A stretch of DNA of 64,000 nt from Paenibacillus foliorum (GCF_013141765.1 NZ_WHOD01000055.1:248001-312000), one strand, 5' to 3'. Shown: positions 44,861 to 53,790, counted from the first letter of the stretch. Made by a program: numbers and translations. Notes: a model not told the origin generated them from the sequence alone.

Positions 44861-45179
44861 ATGGAGAAATTGTTTAAAGCACTTGCCGATGGAACACGCA
44901 GAGAACTGCTCGACCTCTTGTTTGTGAATAACGTACAATCCTTGGGCGAGCTCTGCAACAAATGATAATGAGTCGTCAGCGGTTACGAAGCACCTTCTGC
45001 TGCTGGAAGAGGCAAGTCTTGTTACTGTCGTCTGGCAAGGCCGCGAAAAGCTTCATTATCTAAACCCAGTACCTATCGGGGAAATTTATCAACGTTGGAT
45101 CGGTAAGTTCGAGCGTCACCGGATTGAGGCATTAAACACCCTAAAGCAAACCTTAGAGGAGGATTCAAATCATGAATAA
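44861..45179 (+). pseudogene. ArsR-family repressor disrupted by two frameshifts
   Basis: ATG 44861 begins MEKLFKALADGTRRELLDLL, a normal ArsR start, but the frame stops after GELCNK. Continuing with two one-base shifts (about 44961 and about 44980) restores MSRQ, VTKHLLLLEEASLVTVVWQG and then FERHRIEALNTLKQTL, ending at TAA 45177-45179 across the start of the SRPBCC gene. The promoter and operator are intact. Either this is a recent pseudogene or the two shifts are sequencing errors. Confidence 0.75.
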
Positions 45180-45615
45180 GACGTCATTCATTTATACGAC
45201 TTACATCGCAACTACACCCGAGAAGCTTTGGGCAGCCCTAACGAACAGCGAATTCACCAAGCAGTATTTTTTCGGTCGTGAAATCGATTCGGATTGGCAA
45301 GTTGGTTCCAGCTTTAAATTGATGAATAAAGATAAGGTTGAACATCATGGTGAAGTTCTTGTATGCGAGCCGTATCGGTTGCTCTCAGTTACTTGGAGCG
45401 TTAAAGACGGTGAAGGGGAGCGAGTATCCAAGGTTACATATGAATTAACACCCATGAACGGCACCATAAAATTGACACTCCGGCACGAGGATTTATTAGA
45501 AAAGGATATTCGCAAAGATGAAGGTAAGATGGAAGGATTCAATAACGGCTGGCCTGTCATTCTTAGCAATTTAAAGAGCTTGCTGGAAACAGGCAAAATC
45601 CTGTCAGCCTTTTAG
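45172..45615 (+). CDS. SRPBCC/AHSA1-family protein
   Basis: 147 residues with a START/Bet v1-like fold: IYTTYIATTPEKLWAALTNS at the start, REIDSDWQVGSSFKL, VTYELTPMNGTIKLTL and a C-terminal helix NNGWPVILSNLKSLL. It overlaps the end of the arsR-like pseudogene by eight bases, the usual ArsR-SRPBCC operon order. It binds an unknown hydrophobic ligand. If ArsR is truly inactive, it should be constitutively expressed. Confidence 0.9.
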   Translation: MNKTSFIYTTYIATTPEKLWAALTNSEFTKQYFFGREIDSDWQVGSSFKLMNKDKVEHHGEVLVCEPYRLLSVTWSVKDGEGERVSKVTYELTPMNGTIKLTLRHEDLLEKDIRKDEGKMEGFNNGWPVILSNLKSLLETGKILSAF

Positions 45616-45725
45616 TTTAACATTTGTTTAGGCTAATTCTACTATAATTTGCTTTTCATTCGGTCGATCTACGTTCCAAGATGCCGTTTCGTATAATCTA
45701 AGGTGATTCGAAGGAGAGATGTCCA

Positions 45726-46736
45726 TTGAAAGCATATGAAATCCAAGGCGGTTTCGGAATTGAAAATGTGAAGGCGGCCGAACGTCCCGTCCCGGTTCCC
45801 GGTCCTAACGAAGTACTCGTCAAGATGCTGGCGGTTTCGCTTAACTCCCGTGAACAGGGCGTGATCGACGGATTGTATGACCCGAACATGAAGCTACCAC
45901 TTATCCCTGTATCGGACGGCGTTGGTGAAGTTGTCGGCTTGGGGAAGCGGGCATCTAAGTTCAAGGTTGGCGACCGTGTGAGCGCGATTTTTACCCAGAG
46001 CTGGATTTCCGGCGAACCGACGAGAGCTAACTGGATCAGTACGCTTGGATATCCGCTCAACGGGCTTCTAGTGGAATATGCCGTCTTGCCCGAGGAAGGA
46101 TTGGTTCGCGTACCCGGGTATTTAACGGATGAAGAAGCAGCCTCTCTCCCTTGCGCAGGTGTGACGGCGTGGCATGCCATCGTCGAGGAGGGCAAGATTA
46201 AAGCCGGTGAAACAGTCGTCGTCCAAGGAACCGGCGGCGTCTCCTTGTTCGTTCTTCAATTCGCTAAACTCCATGGCGCCGCTGTAATCATTACGTCGAG
46301 CAGCGACAAGAAACTCGAGCAGGCGAAAGCGCTAGATGCCGATTTCTGCATCAATTACAAGCAAACGCCCGATTGGGACAAAGCCGTTCTTGATTGGACG
46401 AAGGGCGTCGGGGCCGATCATATCGTCGATGTTGGTGGAGCGGCTACGCTGAACCGGTCGATCTCGGCATTACGGGTAGGCGGGCGGATCAGTATCATCG
46501 GCCTACTGTCAGGAGCCCGCGCGGAATTGGACATCGGCCCCGCCATCTTGAGGAAAGCGCGGCTTCAAGCGATTAACATCGGTAGCCGAGACATGTTCGA
46601 GGCGATGAACCGTGCGATCGAACGCTGCGAGCTTCGTCCAGTCGTTGACCGCGTGTTCCCGTTCGATCACGCCATCGATGCGCTTCGTTACAGAGGCACA
46701 GGCGCGCATTTCGGAAAGATTTGCATCGTATTTTGA
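45726..46736 (+). CDS. Zinc-type/quinone-oxidoreductase-like alcohol dehydrogenase (MDR family)
   Basis: 336 residues. The GroES-like N-terminal half has GPNEVLVKMLAVSLNSREQ and SDGVGEVVGLGKRASKFKVGDRV. The Rossmann half has VVQGTGGVSLFVLQFAKLHGA (GxGxxS type). The catalytic zinc cysteine of classical ADHs is not seen (SLNSREQ), so the NADPH:quinone/NAD(P)-dependent group is favoured. TTG 45726 follows GGAGAG. It is monocistronic, with a hairpin repeat downstream. Confidence 0.88.
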   Translation: MKAYEIQGGFGIENVKAAERPVPVPGPNEVLVKMLAVSLNSREQGVIDGLYDPNMKLPLIPVSDGVGEVVGLGKRASKFKVGDRVSAIFTQSWISGEPTRANWISTLGYPLNGLLVEYAVLPEEGLVRVPGYLTDEEAASLPCAGVTAWHAIVEEGKIKAGETVVVQGTGGVSLFVLQFAKLHGAAVIITSSSDKKLEQAKALDADFCINYKQTPDWDKAVLDWTKGVGADHIVDVGGAATLNRSISALRVGGRISIIGLLSGARAELDIGPAILRKARLQAINIGSRDMFEAMNRAIERCELRPVVDRVFPFDHAIDALRYRGTGAHFGKICIVF

Positions 46737-46894
46737 CACGCCGCTGTTCGATAACAAGAAAAGGGATCTGCCGCGGCAGGTCCAAGAAGCGGAAAAAAAT
46801 GATCAATTCGTGGGATACATAGGCGATTAATAGGGTACAGATAGCAAAATTGAACCCGACGCCACATAGAAAAGCTAGATCGTTCAACTAACGT

Positions 46895-46975
46895 AAAACG
46901 ATAGCTCAATAAACTACCTAAACGCGGCTGTCGGCATGTATCGGCAGCCGCGTTGCACTAACGGGAAGAATAGTT
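46895..46975. repeat. Dispersed hairpin repeat, best copy
   Basis: AACGCGGCTG (46921-46930) pairs perfectly with CAGCCGCGTT (46945-46954). It is preceded by ACGATAGCTCAATAAAC and followed by GCACTAACGGGAAGAATAG. The loop has CGGCATGTATCGG. Confidence 0.8.
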
Positions 46976-46985
46976 ACAAACTCGA

Positions 46986-48188
46986 TTACTTAGTCATGCC
47001 TAAACTTCGTTTATAAGCGAAGATCTCCTCGACGGCTCGATGATACCCACCCGCAGCTCGGAACGAATCGCCAATTCCAACGCATGCCTTTCGAATTGAC
47101 GCATTCTTGAGCAGGAGTTCCGCAGACGCTCTGAGATCTCCCGCGGTTAAGCCTACTTGATTGAGGTGGATACCTGCACCCATTTCAGCAACACGTCGAG
47201 CTACCAGAGGTTGATCGGCGCTTTGGGGAAGTACAATCAGCGGCACTCCATAATAAAGGCCTTCACTAGTGCTGTTCATGCCGCCGTGTGTGATAAACAA
47301 TTTGGCGCGTTGCAGTACTTCAAGTTGCGGTACATAGTTGCGAACGATAAAATTTGCAGGAATGTCTCCCAATTCCTCAATCCGGGTTTGTCTACCGACG
47401 GATAGAATCACGGTATATTTCGTTTCCGAGAACGCCGCAAAACAGAGCTTGTAAAAATCCGCAGCTTGATTGAAAACGGTGCCGAGTGATATGTAAATCA
47501 GGTGATCCGTGTCCACTTCAGAGAAATCAAATTGACCGTGTGAGCGAGGCACGACAGACGGTCCAACAAACTTGTACGTCTCGTCGAAGCTTTCTCCATC
47601 GGGTTGGAGGCGTTTCGACGTGTAGACGATGGTTAATGGAGCGGGATTGCAGAAAACCTCGTAGGCGGAGCCAACCTGCACATTATACTTCGCTTTCACA
47701 TTACTGACCAGCTGTTGAAACTCCTGCTGTGCATGTTCAATCACGTCTGCTGGAAAATGGCGCGAGAGGTGATCTTGCAGACTGTCAAAGCTGTTTTGTT
47801 GAGATGCAAAACTCGTGCACGAGTTGATTGAAGGCAGGTTTAGGATTTGGGCAAGTAAACGTCCACAGCCGAACATCGAGTCATGAATTATGTAATCAAA
47901 ACGTTCTCCTTTTGTTTGCTCCAGGACACTAGGAATGATGATGTCTGCAGTGCGCAAAAGTCCATTCACTCGAGCCCAAGGATTTCTTCCTCCGGCAAGG
48001 AACGCCTCCAAAAATTTGCCGACATCGAACGTGATCACCTCTGCGCCCGTTGGATCGACGCGATCACGAAATTGATCCGCTATAAAGTAAACCACCTCTT
48101 CGCCACGACGAATAAGTTCTTGAACCACACCGAGGGTTGGATTGATATGTCCTTCTGAACCTCCATTGATCAACAAAACACGTGCCAT
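46986..48188 (-). CDS. Macrolide-type UDP-glycosyltransferase (MGT/YjiC family)
   Basis: About 400 residues. The N-terminal NGGSEGHINPTLGVVQELIRR is the acceptor-side GT-B motif. The C-terminal sugar-nucleotide motif is FITHGGMNSTSEGLYYGVPLIVLPQSADQ. This GT1 group transfers glucose to macrolides, flavonoids and other hydroxyl compounds and can inactivate antibiotics. The start ATG 48188 has AAAGGTGA; ATG 48194 is the alternative. It stands alone. Confidence 0.9.
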   Translation of the reverse strand: MARVLLINGGSEGHINPTLGVVQELIRRGEEVVYFIADQFRDRVDPTGAEVITFDVGKFLEAFLAGGRNPWARVNGLLRTADIIIPSVLEQTKGERFDYIIHDSMFGCGRLLAQILNLPSINSCTSFASQQNSFDSLQDHLSRHFPADVIEHAQQEFQQLVSNVKAKYNVQVGSAYEVFCNPAPLTIVYTSKRLQPDGESFDETYKFVGPSVVPRSHGQFDFSEVDTDHLIYISLGTVFNQAADFYKLCFAAFSETKYTVILSVGRQTRIEELGDIPANFIVRNYVPQLEVLQRAKLFITHGGMNSTSEGLYYGVPLIVLPQSADQPLVARRVAEMGAGIHLNQVGLTAGDLRASAELLLKNASIRKACVGIGDSFRAAGGYHRAVEEIFAYKRSLGMTK

Positions 48189-48197
48189 AGTCATCAC

Positions 48198-48777
48198 CTT
48201 TCAGAGTTTGTGATATCGCATTCATAAGTACCTCGACCTACGAAAACACGAATTCGCCTATCTTAGTATTTTCAGGATATCATTTGAACAATCGGTTGCC
48301 CATAGATTTTCTAACAGACAATTCTGTAGCGAAACCAACTGTATATGTCAGTCCATAGGGTGTCGCCAGAACTTTGGCATCACCCCAGTAAGAAAAAGAC
48401 AAGCCGGGACATTACTGTAGGTTTGTTCGAGATTTGGATGGATATGTTATATCCGGCTGATCCACAAAGCCGAAGCATCGGTACAAAGAGCCTGAGGGAA
48501 AGCGTCCCTTAGGCTTTTTTTATTTTTAGATCAACCTAAAAACAACACAAACTAATGAAATACATTGACATATCATTTATCACAGAAGGCTTGCAAGTTC
48601 TTTTATTGCTTTACCAAAACATTCGACAGCATATTACATAATAGTGTAAAAAATTTGCGTTAGTGTGCAAGTTAATTGCAACGATAAATTTTACGAATTG
48701 TTATATTATGGGATATATGGGTTAATTAAATATCATACAGCGTCACTTACTATTATTCCCTCAAAGGAGTTCTTAAG
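48198..48777. other. 580-base intergenic region
   Basis: No gene recognised. A good terminator AGCCTGAGGGA/TCCCTTAGGCT with seven T lies at 48489-48521 with no evident gene before it. A plus-strand stretch at about 48400-48465 reads CRFVRDLDGYVISG and could be a decayed VOC-protein tail. 48534-48777 is AT-rich and holds the promoter of the Spo0E gene. Confidence 0.45.
48489..48521 (+). terminator. Terminator without clear upstream gene
   Basis: AGCCTGAGGGA (48489-48499) pairs with TCCCTTAGGCT (48505-48515) with one wobble, then seven T. Confidence 0.85.
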
Positions 48778-48960
48778 ATGGACTTACACATACTAATTGA
48801 ACAATTAAAAATAGATATGATAAATAAAGCTCAAGAACATAATTATAACTTTGTTCATCCAGACGTAATAGAGTTATCACAAAGACTTGATAAGCAATTA
48901 AATAATTACATGAAATTCTATCATGCTAAGAAAATTTCTCTTCATACTGCATTAACATGA
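48778..48960 (+). CDS. Spo0E-family sporulation phosphatase
   Basis: 60 residues, the typical length. The signature SQRLDKQLNNYM matches the SQxLD motif of Spo0E/YisI/YnzD proteins. These dephosphorylate Spo0A-P and so delay sporulation. The ATG has an AAAGGAG site. It stands alone in an AT-rich stretch. Confidence 0.88.
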   Translation: MDLHILIEQLKIDMINKAQEHNYNFVHPDVIELSQRLDKQLNNYMKFYHAKKISLHTALT

Positions 48961-49008
48961 AACGATAATTACATCAATTTCTTGGTATTTGTCTTTCTGC
49001 CCACTTAG

Positions 49009-49046
49009 CCCATGCTAACCCATGCTAACCCATGCTAACCCATGCT
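49009..49046. repeat. 10-bp tandem repeat, about 3.8 copies
   Basis: CATGCTAACC occurs at 49011, 49021 and 49031, followed by the partial CATGCT at 49041. Confidence 0.95.
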
Positions 49047-49467
49047 TAAATCATTCCATTAAAATGGAGAAATTAAGTTTAAAGTGAATGGAACTGTCTG
49101 GCGTTCTTCTGATGAAAAAGGGTCTGAAATTCCCATTGCGGCAGTCAGTGTTCAATGATAAAGCCTCTATCATGGACCATCCTCTTAAAACCTACTTTCA
49201 ACAACACTCGGATCAAACCCTTCACCAAACTAGTCGTTCATTTTTTTCCTTGCTTTCCGCTTAATATCATTATCGATATACATTGCTACCTGAGTCAAGG
49301 CTAGCTTAACTATATGACAGAAATCGAGCATTACCATTGGTTCGTCGTGAAGGATCTGAAACGGCAACAAGTTGATGATTTGCCGTGAGTAGGATACGGG
49401 TACAAGTACAATAGATTCGGAAGAGATTTCCCACGAAATACAATGATTCATTGTGACACGAGAGATC

Positions 49468-49530
49468 AATAAACAACCACAAAAAGGCTGCCGTCAGAAT
49501 TCGGCGGCTTTGTTACTCTAAAGGGCATAT
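49468..49530. repeat. Dispersed hairpin repeat copy
   Basis: CAATAAAC, then AAAAAGGCTGCCG, then CGGCGGCTTTGTT and a CTCTAAAGGGCAT tail, in the same order as the other copies. Confidence 0.55.
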
Positions 49531-49594
49531 TTTTCAATGTTCCCGCGAAACTTTTACCATGATCTGGAAGTAAAAGGAAGTGGGGGTGAGGGAA

Positions 49595-50725
49595 TTGAAT
49601 ATTAAACGATTTGTACTGACACTGCTGATTGGACTATTTGTTTCTCTGTTAGTGTCAGGAGCGACCTGCTATGCCTGCAGTTGTATATCGCTAACCTTGG
49701 AGCAGAAGATCGAGAGAGCGGAGCAGATTTTTACCGGCAAGGTGGTGGGGATCTGGCACAATAAAAAGTTGGATCAAGCTAAAGTGGAGTTTGAGGTTAC
49801 GAGCATTTATAAAGGGGATGTTCCTTCGGTAACACATGTTTTTTCCAGTACTATTAGTACGAAGTGCGGTATTTCTTTTCAGTTTGGCAAATCGTATCTT
49901 GTATTCAAAAATTCGGATGGGACGACTTCATTCTGTTCGGGAACCGGAGCCATAAATGATGAGAAGCCGCTTGACGAACGTCTGGGTAAACCATTGCAGA
50001 CGTATGAGCATGTCTCCTCGTTGGGCCTTAATGACATCAAACTGCGTTATCATTACGAAGAAATCGGTGCTGTCCGTATCGACCCGAGAGATAAGGCGCT
50101 AATACCCCTTCAGGATCACTTGTTTAAGGAAGTGGGAATTGAGCGATTGAGTAATCCGGACGACCACGAGCAAATCCGTTTAGCCAAAGGGAATAAGGAG
50201 GTAACCGTCTTTACGGGAAGCAACATCCTATTGCTGAAAAATGGACCCAAATATATGGATTCGATAAGCATTCGGGACATTGGTATCGTTTACGCGCCTC
50301 TTCGTGACCTTATGGAGGAATTGGATTTTAGCGTAGTCTGGAATGAACAGGATCGTTCCATTACGCTCAACGATAACAATGCCGTTGTCAGCCTGCCGAA
50401 TAAAATAGAAAACTTCAGTAAGCTGGAAGCTTTCCAGAGAAATATTAGCAAGAATGTGCCTGATAACATGCGCATTGTTCGTTATTCCATAGATTCGGGC
50501 CCCATCTATATTGACTTGGACTATCGGGATGATAGCGTTAGCATCTGGATGAAATTCGATCCCATACGGGACAAAATGACGGTTGAGAAAGCCTATAAGG
50601 TCTCCTGCAAATCCATGATATGGGAGGAAAAACCATGGAGTGGGAAGCTACTTTCTCTTGATGGATGCAGCGACGGCCAAAAGCATTACTTACTCAGTAT
50701 CATCCCTATTTTAAAACCAACATGA
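49595..50725 (+). CDS. Secreted protein with NTR/TIMP-like domain and copper-amine-oxidase-N domain
   Basis: About 376 residues from TTG 49595 (in-frame GTGs at 49580 and 49586 are alternatives). The signal peptide is FVLTLLIGLFVSLLVSGATC, cleaved just before YACSC. The mature N-terminus CSC plus QIFTGKVVGIWH, STKCGISFQFGKSYLVF and TSFCSGTG is the tissue-inhibitor/netrin-like OB fold. The middle (GIVYAPLRDLMEELDFSVVW then DRSITL) is a Cu_amine_oxidN1 module common in Paenibacillus exoproteins. Its target is unknown. Confidence 0.8.
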   Translation: MNIKRFVLTLLIGLFVSLLVSGATCYACSCISLTLEQKIERAEQIFTGKVVGIWHNKKLDQAKVEFEVTSIYKGDVPSVTHVFSSTISTKCGISFQFGKSYLVFKNSDGTTSFCSGTGAINDEKPLDERLGKPLQTYEHVSSLGLNDIKLRYHYEEIGAVRIDPRDKALIPLQDHLFKEVGIERLSNPDDHEQIRLAKGNKEVTVFTGSNILLLKNGPKYMDSISIRDIGIVYAPLRDLMEELDFSVVWNEQDRSITLNDNNAVVSLPNKIENFSKLEAFQRNISKNVPDNMRIVRYSIDSGPIYIDLDYRDDSVSIWMKFDPIRDKMTVEKAYKVSCKSMIWEEKPWSGKLLSLDGCSDGQKHYLLSIIPILKPT

Positions 50726-50747
50726 AAAACTATATAGCTAAATAAAA

Positions 50748-50810
50748 ACAAGGATGAGGCTGACGGCATGGATCAGCAGCCGCGTTGTGCTAACGGGCAG
50801 ATTATAAATG
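50748..50810. repeat. Dispersed hairpin repeat copy
   Basis: GATGAGGCTGACGGCATGG, then ATCAGCAGCCGCGTTGTGC, then TAACGGGCAGATTAT. It lies just before the HAD gene. Confidence 0.7.
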
Positions 50811-50823
50811 AGTGGAGGAAAGT

Positions 50824-51474
50824 ATGATTAAAGCGATCATTTTTGATATGGACGGCGTCATTATTGACTCTCACTCGGTTGCTTATCAGCTTTTATGTGA
50901 GACAGCTAATACATTTGGTTGCAACTTAACCATTGAGAAGATCAAGATCTGGGGAAGTCTTAGTTCTAGGCAGTTTTGGACAAGAGTGAAAGAACAATAT
51001 AACCTGCCACATGATATTTCTTTATTGATCACGAGCTACAATCAAGATAGGGAAATAGAACTTTACAAATTTATGGAACCTGTCCCAGGAGTAAAAGAAT
51101 TTCTACACGACATCAAAAGAAATCAGGTAAAGATCGCTTTAGCCACTAGCGCTACTAAAAAAAGAATGGATGCTGTGATTGATCTGTTTGGGCTCCGTAC
51201 ACTTTTTGATGTAATCGTCTGTGACGAAGAAGTGGTGGCGTCCAAACCCGATCCTCAGATATTCCTATTGGCGAGCCAAAAACTTGCTGTTGAACCTGTT
51301 GAATGTTTGGTAATTGAAGACTCAGAAAATGGAAAAATTGCTGCTAAGAAAGCAGGTATGAAGTGTCTTGGATTTAAGGGATTGAGCCATGTAAATGAAA
51401 ACATGGAGGGTTCTGACATGTTATTCTTTAGTTTTAATGAACTCAATATAAAGGAATTACAGAAACAAATTTAA
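50824..51474 (+). CDS. HAD-superfamily phosphatase, beta-phosphoglucomutase-like
   Basis: 216 residues from ATG 50824 (GTGGAGGAAAG). Motif I is FDMDGVIIDS (nucleophile and acid Asp), motif II ATSATKKRM, motif III Lys in ASKPDP and motif IV VIEDSENG. A four-helix cap follows motif I (subclass IA). The substrate is unknown; relatives act on 2-deoxyglucose-6-P, pyrophosphate or beta-glucose-1-P. Confidence 0.92.
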   Translation: MIKAIIFDMDGVIIDSHSVAYQLLCETANTFGCNLTIEKIKIWGSLSSRQFWTRVKEQYNLPHDISLLITSYNQDREIELYKFMEPVPGVKEFLHDIKRNQVKIALATSATKKRMDAVIDLFGLRTLFDVIVCDEEVVASKPDPQIFLLASQKLAVEPVECLVIEDSENGKIAAKKAGMKCLGFKGLSHVNENMEGSDMLFFSFNELNIKELQKQI

Positions 51475-51512
51475 TAATCTTCGTTGTTCCGCTCTAACGG
51501 AATACTATACTT

Positions 51513-51542
51513 GAGGATCTGCAGATGAGCAGTTCCTCTTTT
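51513..51542 (+). terminator. Terminator after HAD gene
   Basis: GAGGATCTGC (51513-51522) pairs with GCAGTTCCTC (51529-51538) with one mismatch, then TTTT. Confidence 0.7.
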
Positions 51543-51646
51543 CATAGTAACGATCAGGATAGTTTTATGGATAATAGAGGATAATTTGGTTTTAAAGAGA
51601 AATAATGCATGTGATTTAATTGCTATATACGGAGGGGGAAATAAGT

Positions 51647-52120
51647 ATGGGTTTAAATGTGGAGAAGTTGGATTTAAAAATGGTGGATATTTCAGGTTCG
51701 AAGTTGCAGGAGGTCAGAGCTGAAGAGCTTGATATCAATAATGTCAGCTTGGTAAAGACAAAAATTAATAACACGAACATGAGCAAAATGAATTTGAATG
51801 ATGTAAACATGGGTGGAACTAATATTTCAAATGCTAATTTATCCGGCATAGGAATCCAGCATGCTAATTTTAGTCACGCTGTTATTGATCATGTCCATTT
51901 ATTTGGGACACAATTTCACAATGTGGTTCTTCCTCAGGAAGGAGACGGAAACTATAATCCCGAAGGACAATATAAACCAGTAAGTTTTCATAACTGTAAT
52001 CTGTCAAACGGGCAGCTAAGAAACTGTGATTTATCAAATGTTGAGATCGTTGATTGTGACATTTCAGGACTTAAAATAAACGGTATCCTACTTGTTGATT
52101 TAATCAAAAACAGAGCTTGA
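51647..52120 (+). CDS. Pentapeptide-repeat protein
   Basis: 157 residues from ATG 51647 (GGAGGGGG site). The repeat pattern A(N/D)LXX is clear at NLNDVNMGGTNISNANLSG and again at NCNLSNGQLRNCDLSNVEI, with a loop (PQEGDGNYNPEG) between them. Pentapeptide proteins form right-handed quadrilateral helices; some (Qnr) protect gyrase, but no such role can be read here. Confidence 0.85.
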   Translation: MGLNVEKLDLKMVDISGSKLQEVRAEELDINNVSLVKTKINNTNMSKMNLNDVNMGGTNISNANLSGIGIQHANFSHAVIDHVHLFGTQFHNVVLPQEGDGNYNPEGQYKPVSFHNCNLSNGQLRNCDLSNVEIVDCDISGLKINGILLVDLIKNRA

Positions 52121-52189
52121 TATTATGCTATCGGGACACGAGTTAATTAGATCATGATGCCAATTTCATCAAGAATTAAAGGGGAAGTT

Positions 52190-52714
52190 ATGTCTAAAAT
52201 CATCTTATTTAGGGGTAAGTCTGGAACTGGTAAATCGACCTTATCAAATGAGCTTGCTAAAAGACTCAAACTACCTGTATTACATAAGGACGATATTTAC
52301 GATTCAGTTGCTGGTTTTATCCCCGAACATGATTTAAGAAACAAAATATGCTTCGAATTTCTGTATCGTTTCTTACAAACGGTTATTGATTCTGGTGCAA
52401 CGATTATACTTGATTTTGGGTTGAATAATACTGATGGCGTACGAAGATTAAAGACCTGGGTTGAGGAAAGAGGCGGGGAATTAATAACATTCCAATGTAC
52501 ATGTAGTGATGAGTCAATTTGGTCTGAGAGACTTGTTGAACGAAGTATAAATCCATTGCCTAATCAGTTGATTACTAATTTATCCGAACTCAAAGAATAT
52601 TATAAGAATTTAAAGACGGAGTATCTTGAAGGAGAATTGATTCTGGATACGGTAAAGGAAATAGTATCACTTATTGATCAAGTCGAAGCTTTTATCTTGG
52701 AACAAAATAATTGA
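52190..52714 (+). CDS. P-loop kinase (AAA_33-like)
   Basis: 174 residues from ATG 52190 (AAAGGGGAAG site). Walker A is FRGKSGTGKSTLSNELAKRL, then VLHKDDIYDS (substrate Asp pair), TIILDFGLNN, and a lid with arginines around WSERLVERS. It resembles small-molecule kinases such as gluconate- or APS-kinase-like proteins. The substrate is unknown. It follows the pentapeptide gene by 69 bases. Confidence 0.8.
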   Translation: MSKIILFRGKSGTGKSTLSNELAKRLKLPVLHKDDIYDSVAGFIPEHDLRNKICFEFLYRFLQTVIDSGATIILDFGLNNTDGVRRLKTWVEERGGELITFQCTCSDESIWSERLVERSINPLPNQLITNLSELKEYYKNLKTEYLEGELILDTVKEIVSLIDQVEAFILEQNN

Positions 52715-53126
52715 ATAAACTAAAACTAGCTAACATCTTGTCAACATTTTTCTCTTAAATTAATCTGACAGAGGCATGAAAAAGGGCATGTTAAAGAACA
52801 TTCCTTATGAACATTGGATGGTTTTTCATTTTGGATGAGAACTACGGCATCTAAGCCGAGTCGTGGAAGGACTCTTGCTTGACTTAAAGTGCATAGATCC
52901 AGTGAAAGTGCTTGTTTATATGAGAGGACTGTGGAGATGAAACAATCTGGAATCGTATTGGTTGCTAGTGTTTTCATAATTCAAGAAGACAAAGTGAGAT
53001 CAGTGATTGTAAGTGGATTTTGGCATCGGATTTATTGATTCCTAACCAATATGAATCAGGTGCAACTAAATAGCAGTTTAACGCAATAATGTGTTTTAAT
53101 TGCAGACACGGTTCGCTGTTAACTAG
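52715..53126. other. Intergenic with a possible Nudix N-terminal remnant
   Basis: ATG 52937 opens a 33-codon frame MKQSGIVLVASVFIIQED, like the first strand of a Nudix hydrolase, ending at 53038 before any Nudix box. It is probably a remnant. Nothing else is recognised. Confidence 0.3.
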
Positions 53127-53155
53127 AATAAAAAACCCTTCCTAAAGGAAGGGTT
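53127..53155 (-). terminator. Terminator of the reverse-strand SRPBCC gene
   Basis: AACCCTTCC (53134-53142) pairs with GGAAGGGTT (53147-53155); on the reverse strand a T-rich run follows. Confidence 0.8.
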
Positions 53156-53208
53156 AAATTAATGTTTCAATAATTTGGATTAAACCTGCATGTCCGATTC
53201 ATTTTATC

Positions 53209-53640
53209 CTAAACTTCTTTGGGAATTTCACTATATTTAGCAAAATTGTCTAGAAACGCCTGCCAGCCTGCTTTTTGCATCTCAATGGAATTGGTGCTTT
53301 CTGCGTCAAAAGTTTCAATTATCTTAGTATCGTTTTCTTGACTAATAAAAGTGATCGTAACTATTCTTCCATCTCCCAAAGTGTATGAAATAAATTCATT
53401 TGTTCTCACATCATCATAAACTCCACCAAAATCAAATCCAAAGCTTCCATCCTTTGCTTCCATTCTTGTAAGGAATTTTCCACCAACTCTTAAATCATTT
53501 TCAGCATTTGGTGCATGCCAGTCATTAGAAGCAAAAGACCATTTCGTTATATGCTGTGGTTCTGTCCAATATTCCCACACTTTTTCAACTGGTGCATGAA
53601 CTGTGGTTTCTACCGTTATTATCTGATTACCTGTTTCCAT
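53209..53640 (-). CDS. SRPBCC/AHSA1-family protein
   Basis: 143 residues: VETTVHAPVEKVWEYWTEPQHITKW at the start, a GGKFLTRMEAKDGSFGFDFGGVYDDV core and a C-terminal helix with GWQAFLDNFAKY. The Bet v1/START fold binds hydrophobic ligands. The ATG is preceded by GAGGCGG. It stands alone with its own terminator and no ArsR partner. Confidence 0.9.
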   Translation of the reverse strand: METGNQIITVETTVHAPVEKVWEYWTEPQHITKWSFASNDWHAPNAENDLRVGGKFLTRMEAKDGSFGFDFGGVYDDVRTNEFISYTLGDGRIVTITFISQENDTKIIETFDAESTNSIEMQKAGWQAFLDNFAKYSEIPKEV

Positions 53641-53694
53641 TATAATTACCGCCTCACTATATGTAATTTAGATCATCTATGGTTAATTATACCA

Positions 53695-53790
53695 TTAAAC
53701 TATAGGAGAACCAATGCTCAATAATCACCACAACGAGGCTGCTGGCATGGATCGGTAGCCGTTGTTGCGCTAACGGTACTACTTTATAAC
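53695..53790. repeat. Dispersed hairpin repeat copy
   Basis: ATGCTCAATAATC, then CAACGAGGCTGCTGGCATGG, then ATCGGTAGCCGTTGTTGC and GCTAACGGTACT. Confidence 0.7.

Larger units (their letters stand above)
48961..49579. other. 620-base gap with short tandem repeat and hairpin repeat
   Basis: Holds the 10-base tandem repeat at 49009-49046 and a dispersed hairpin repeat copy at 49468-49530 (GGCTGCCG/CGGCGGCTTT region). A reverse-strand frame at 49230-49469 (79 aa) reads plausibly in parts (VPVSYSRQIINLLPFQ) but has no ribosome site and no family match. Confidence 0.5.

Noticed and set aside
44201..44938. 245-codon reverse-strand frame over DUF1868 and the arsR promoter
   Set aside because: It runs across two features and a promoter, has no start signal and is Cys/His/Ser-rich like random antisense.
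46612..46830. 72-codon frame extending past the alcohol dehydrogenase
   Set aside because: Mostly inside the dehydrogenase in another frame; the part outside has no start signal.
49009..49046. Short tandem repeat as a possible CRISPR
   Set aside because: Units are 10 bases and contiguous without spacers; no cas genes in the window.
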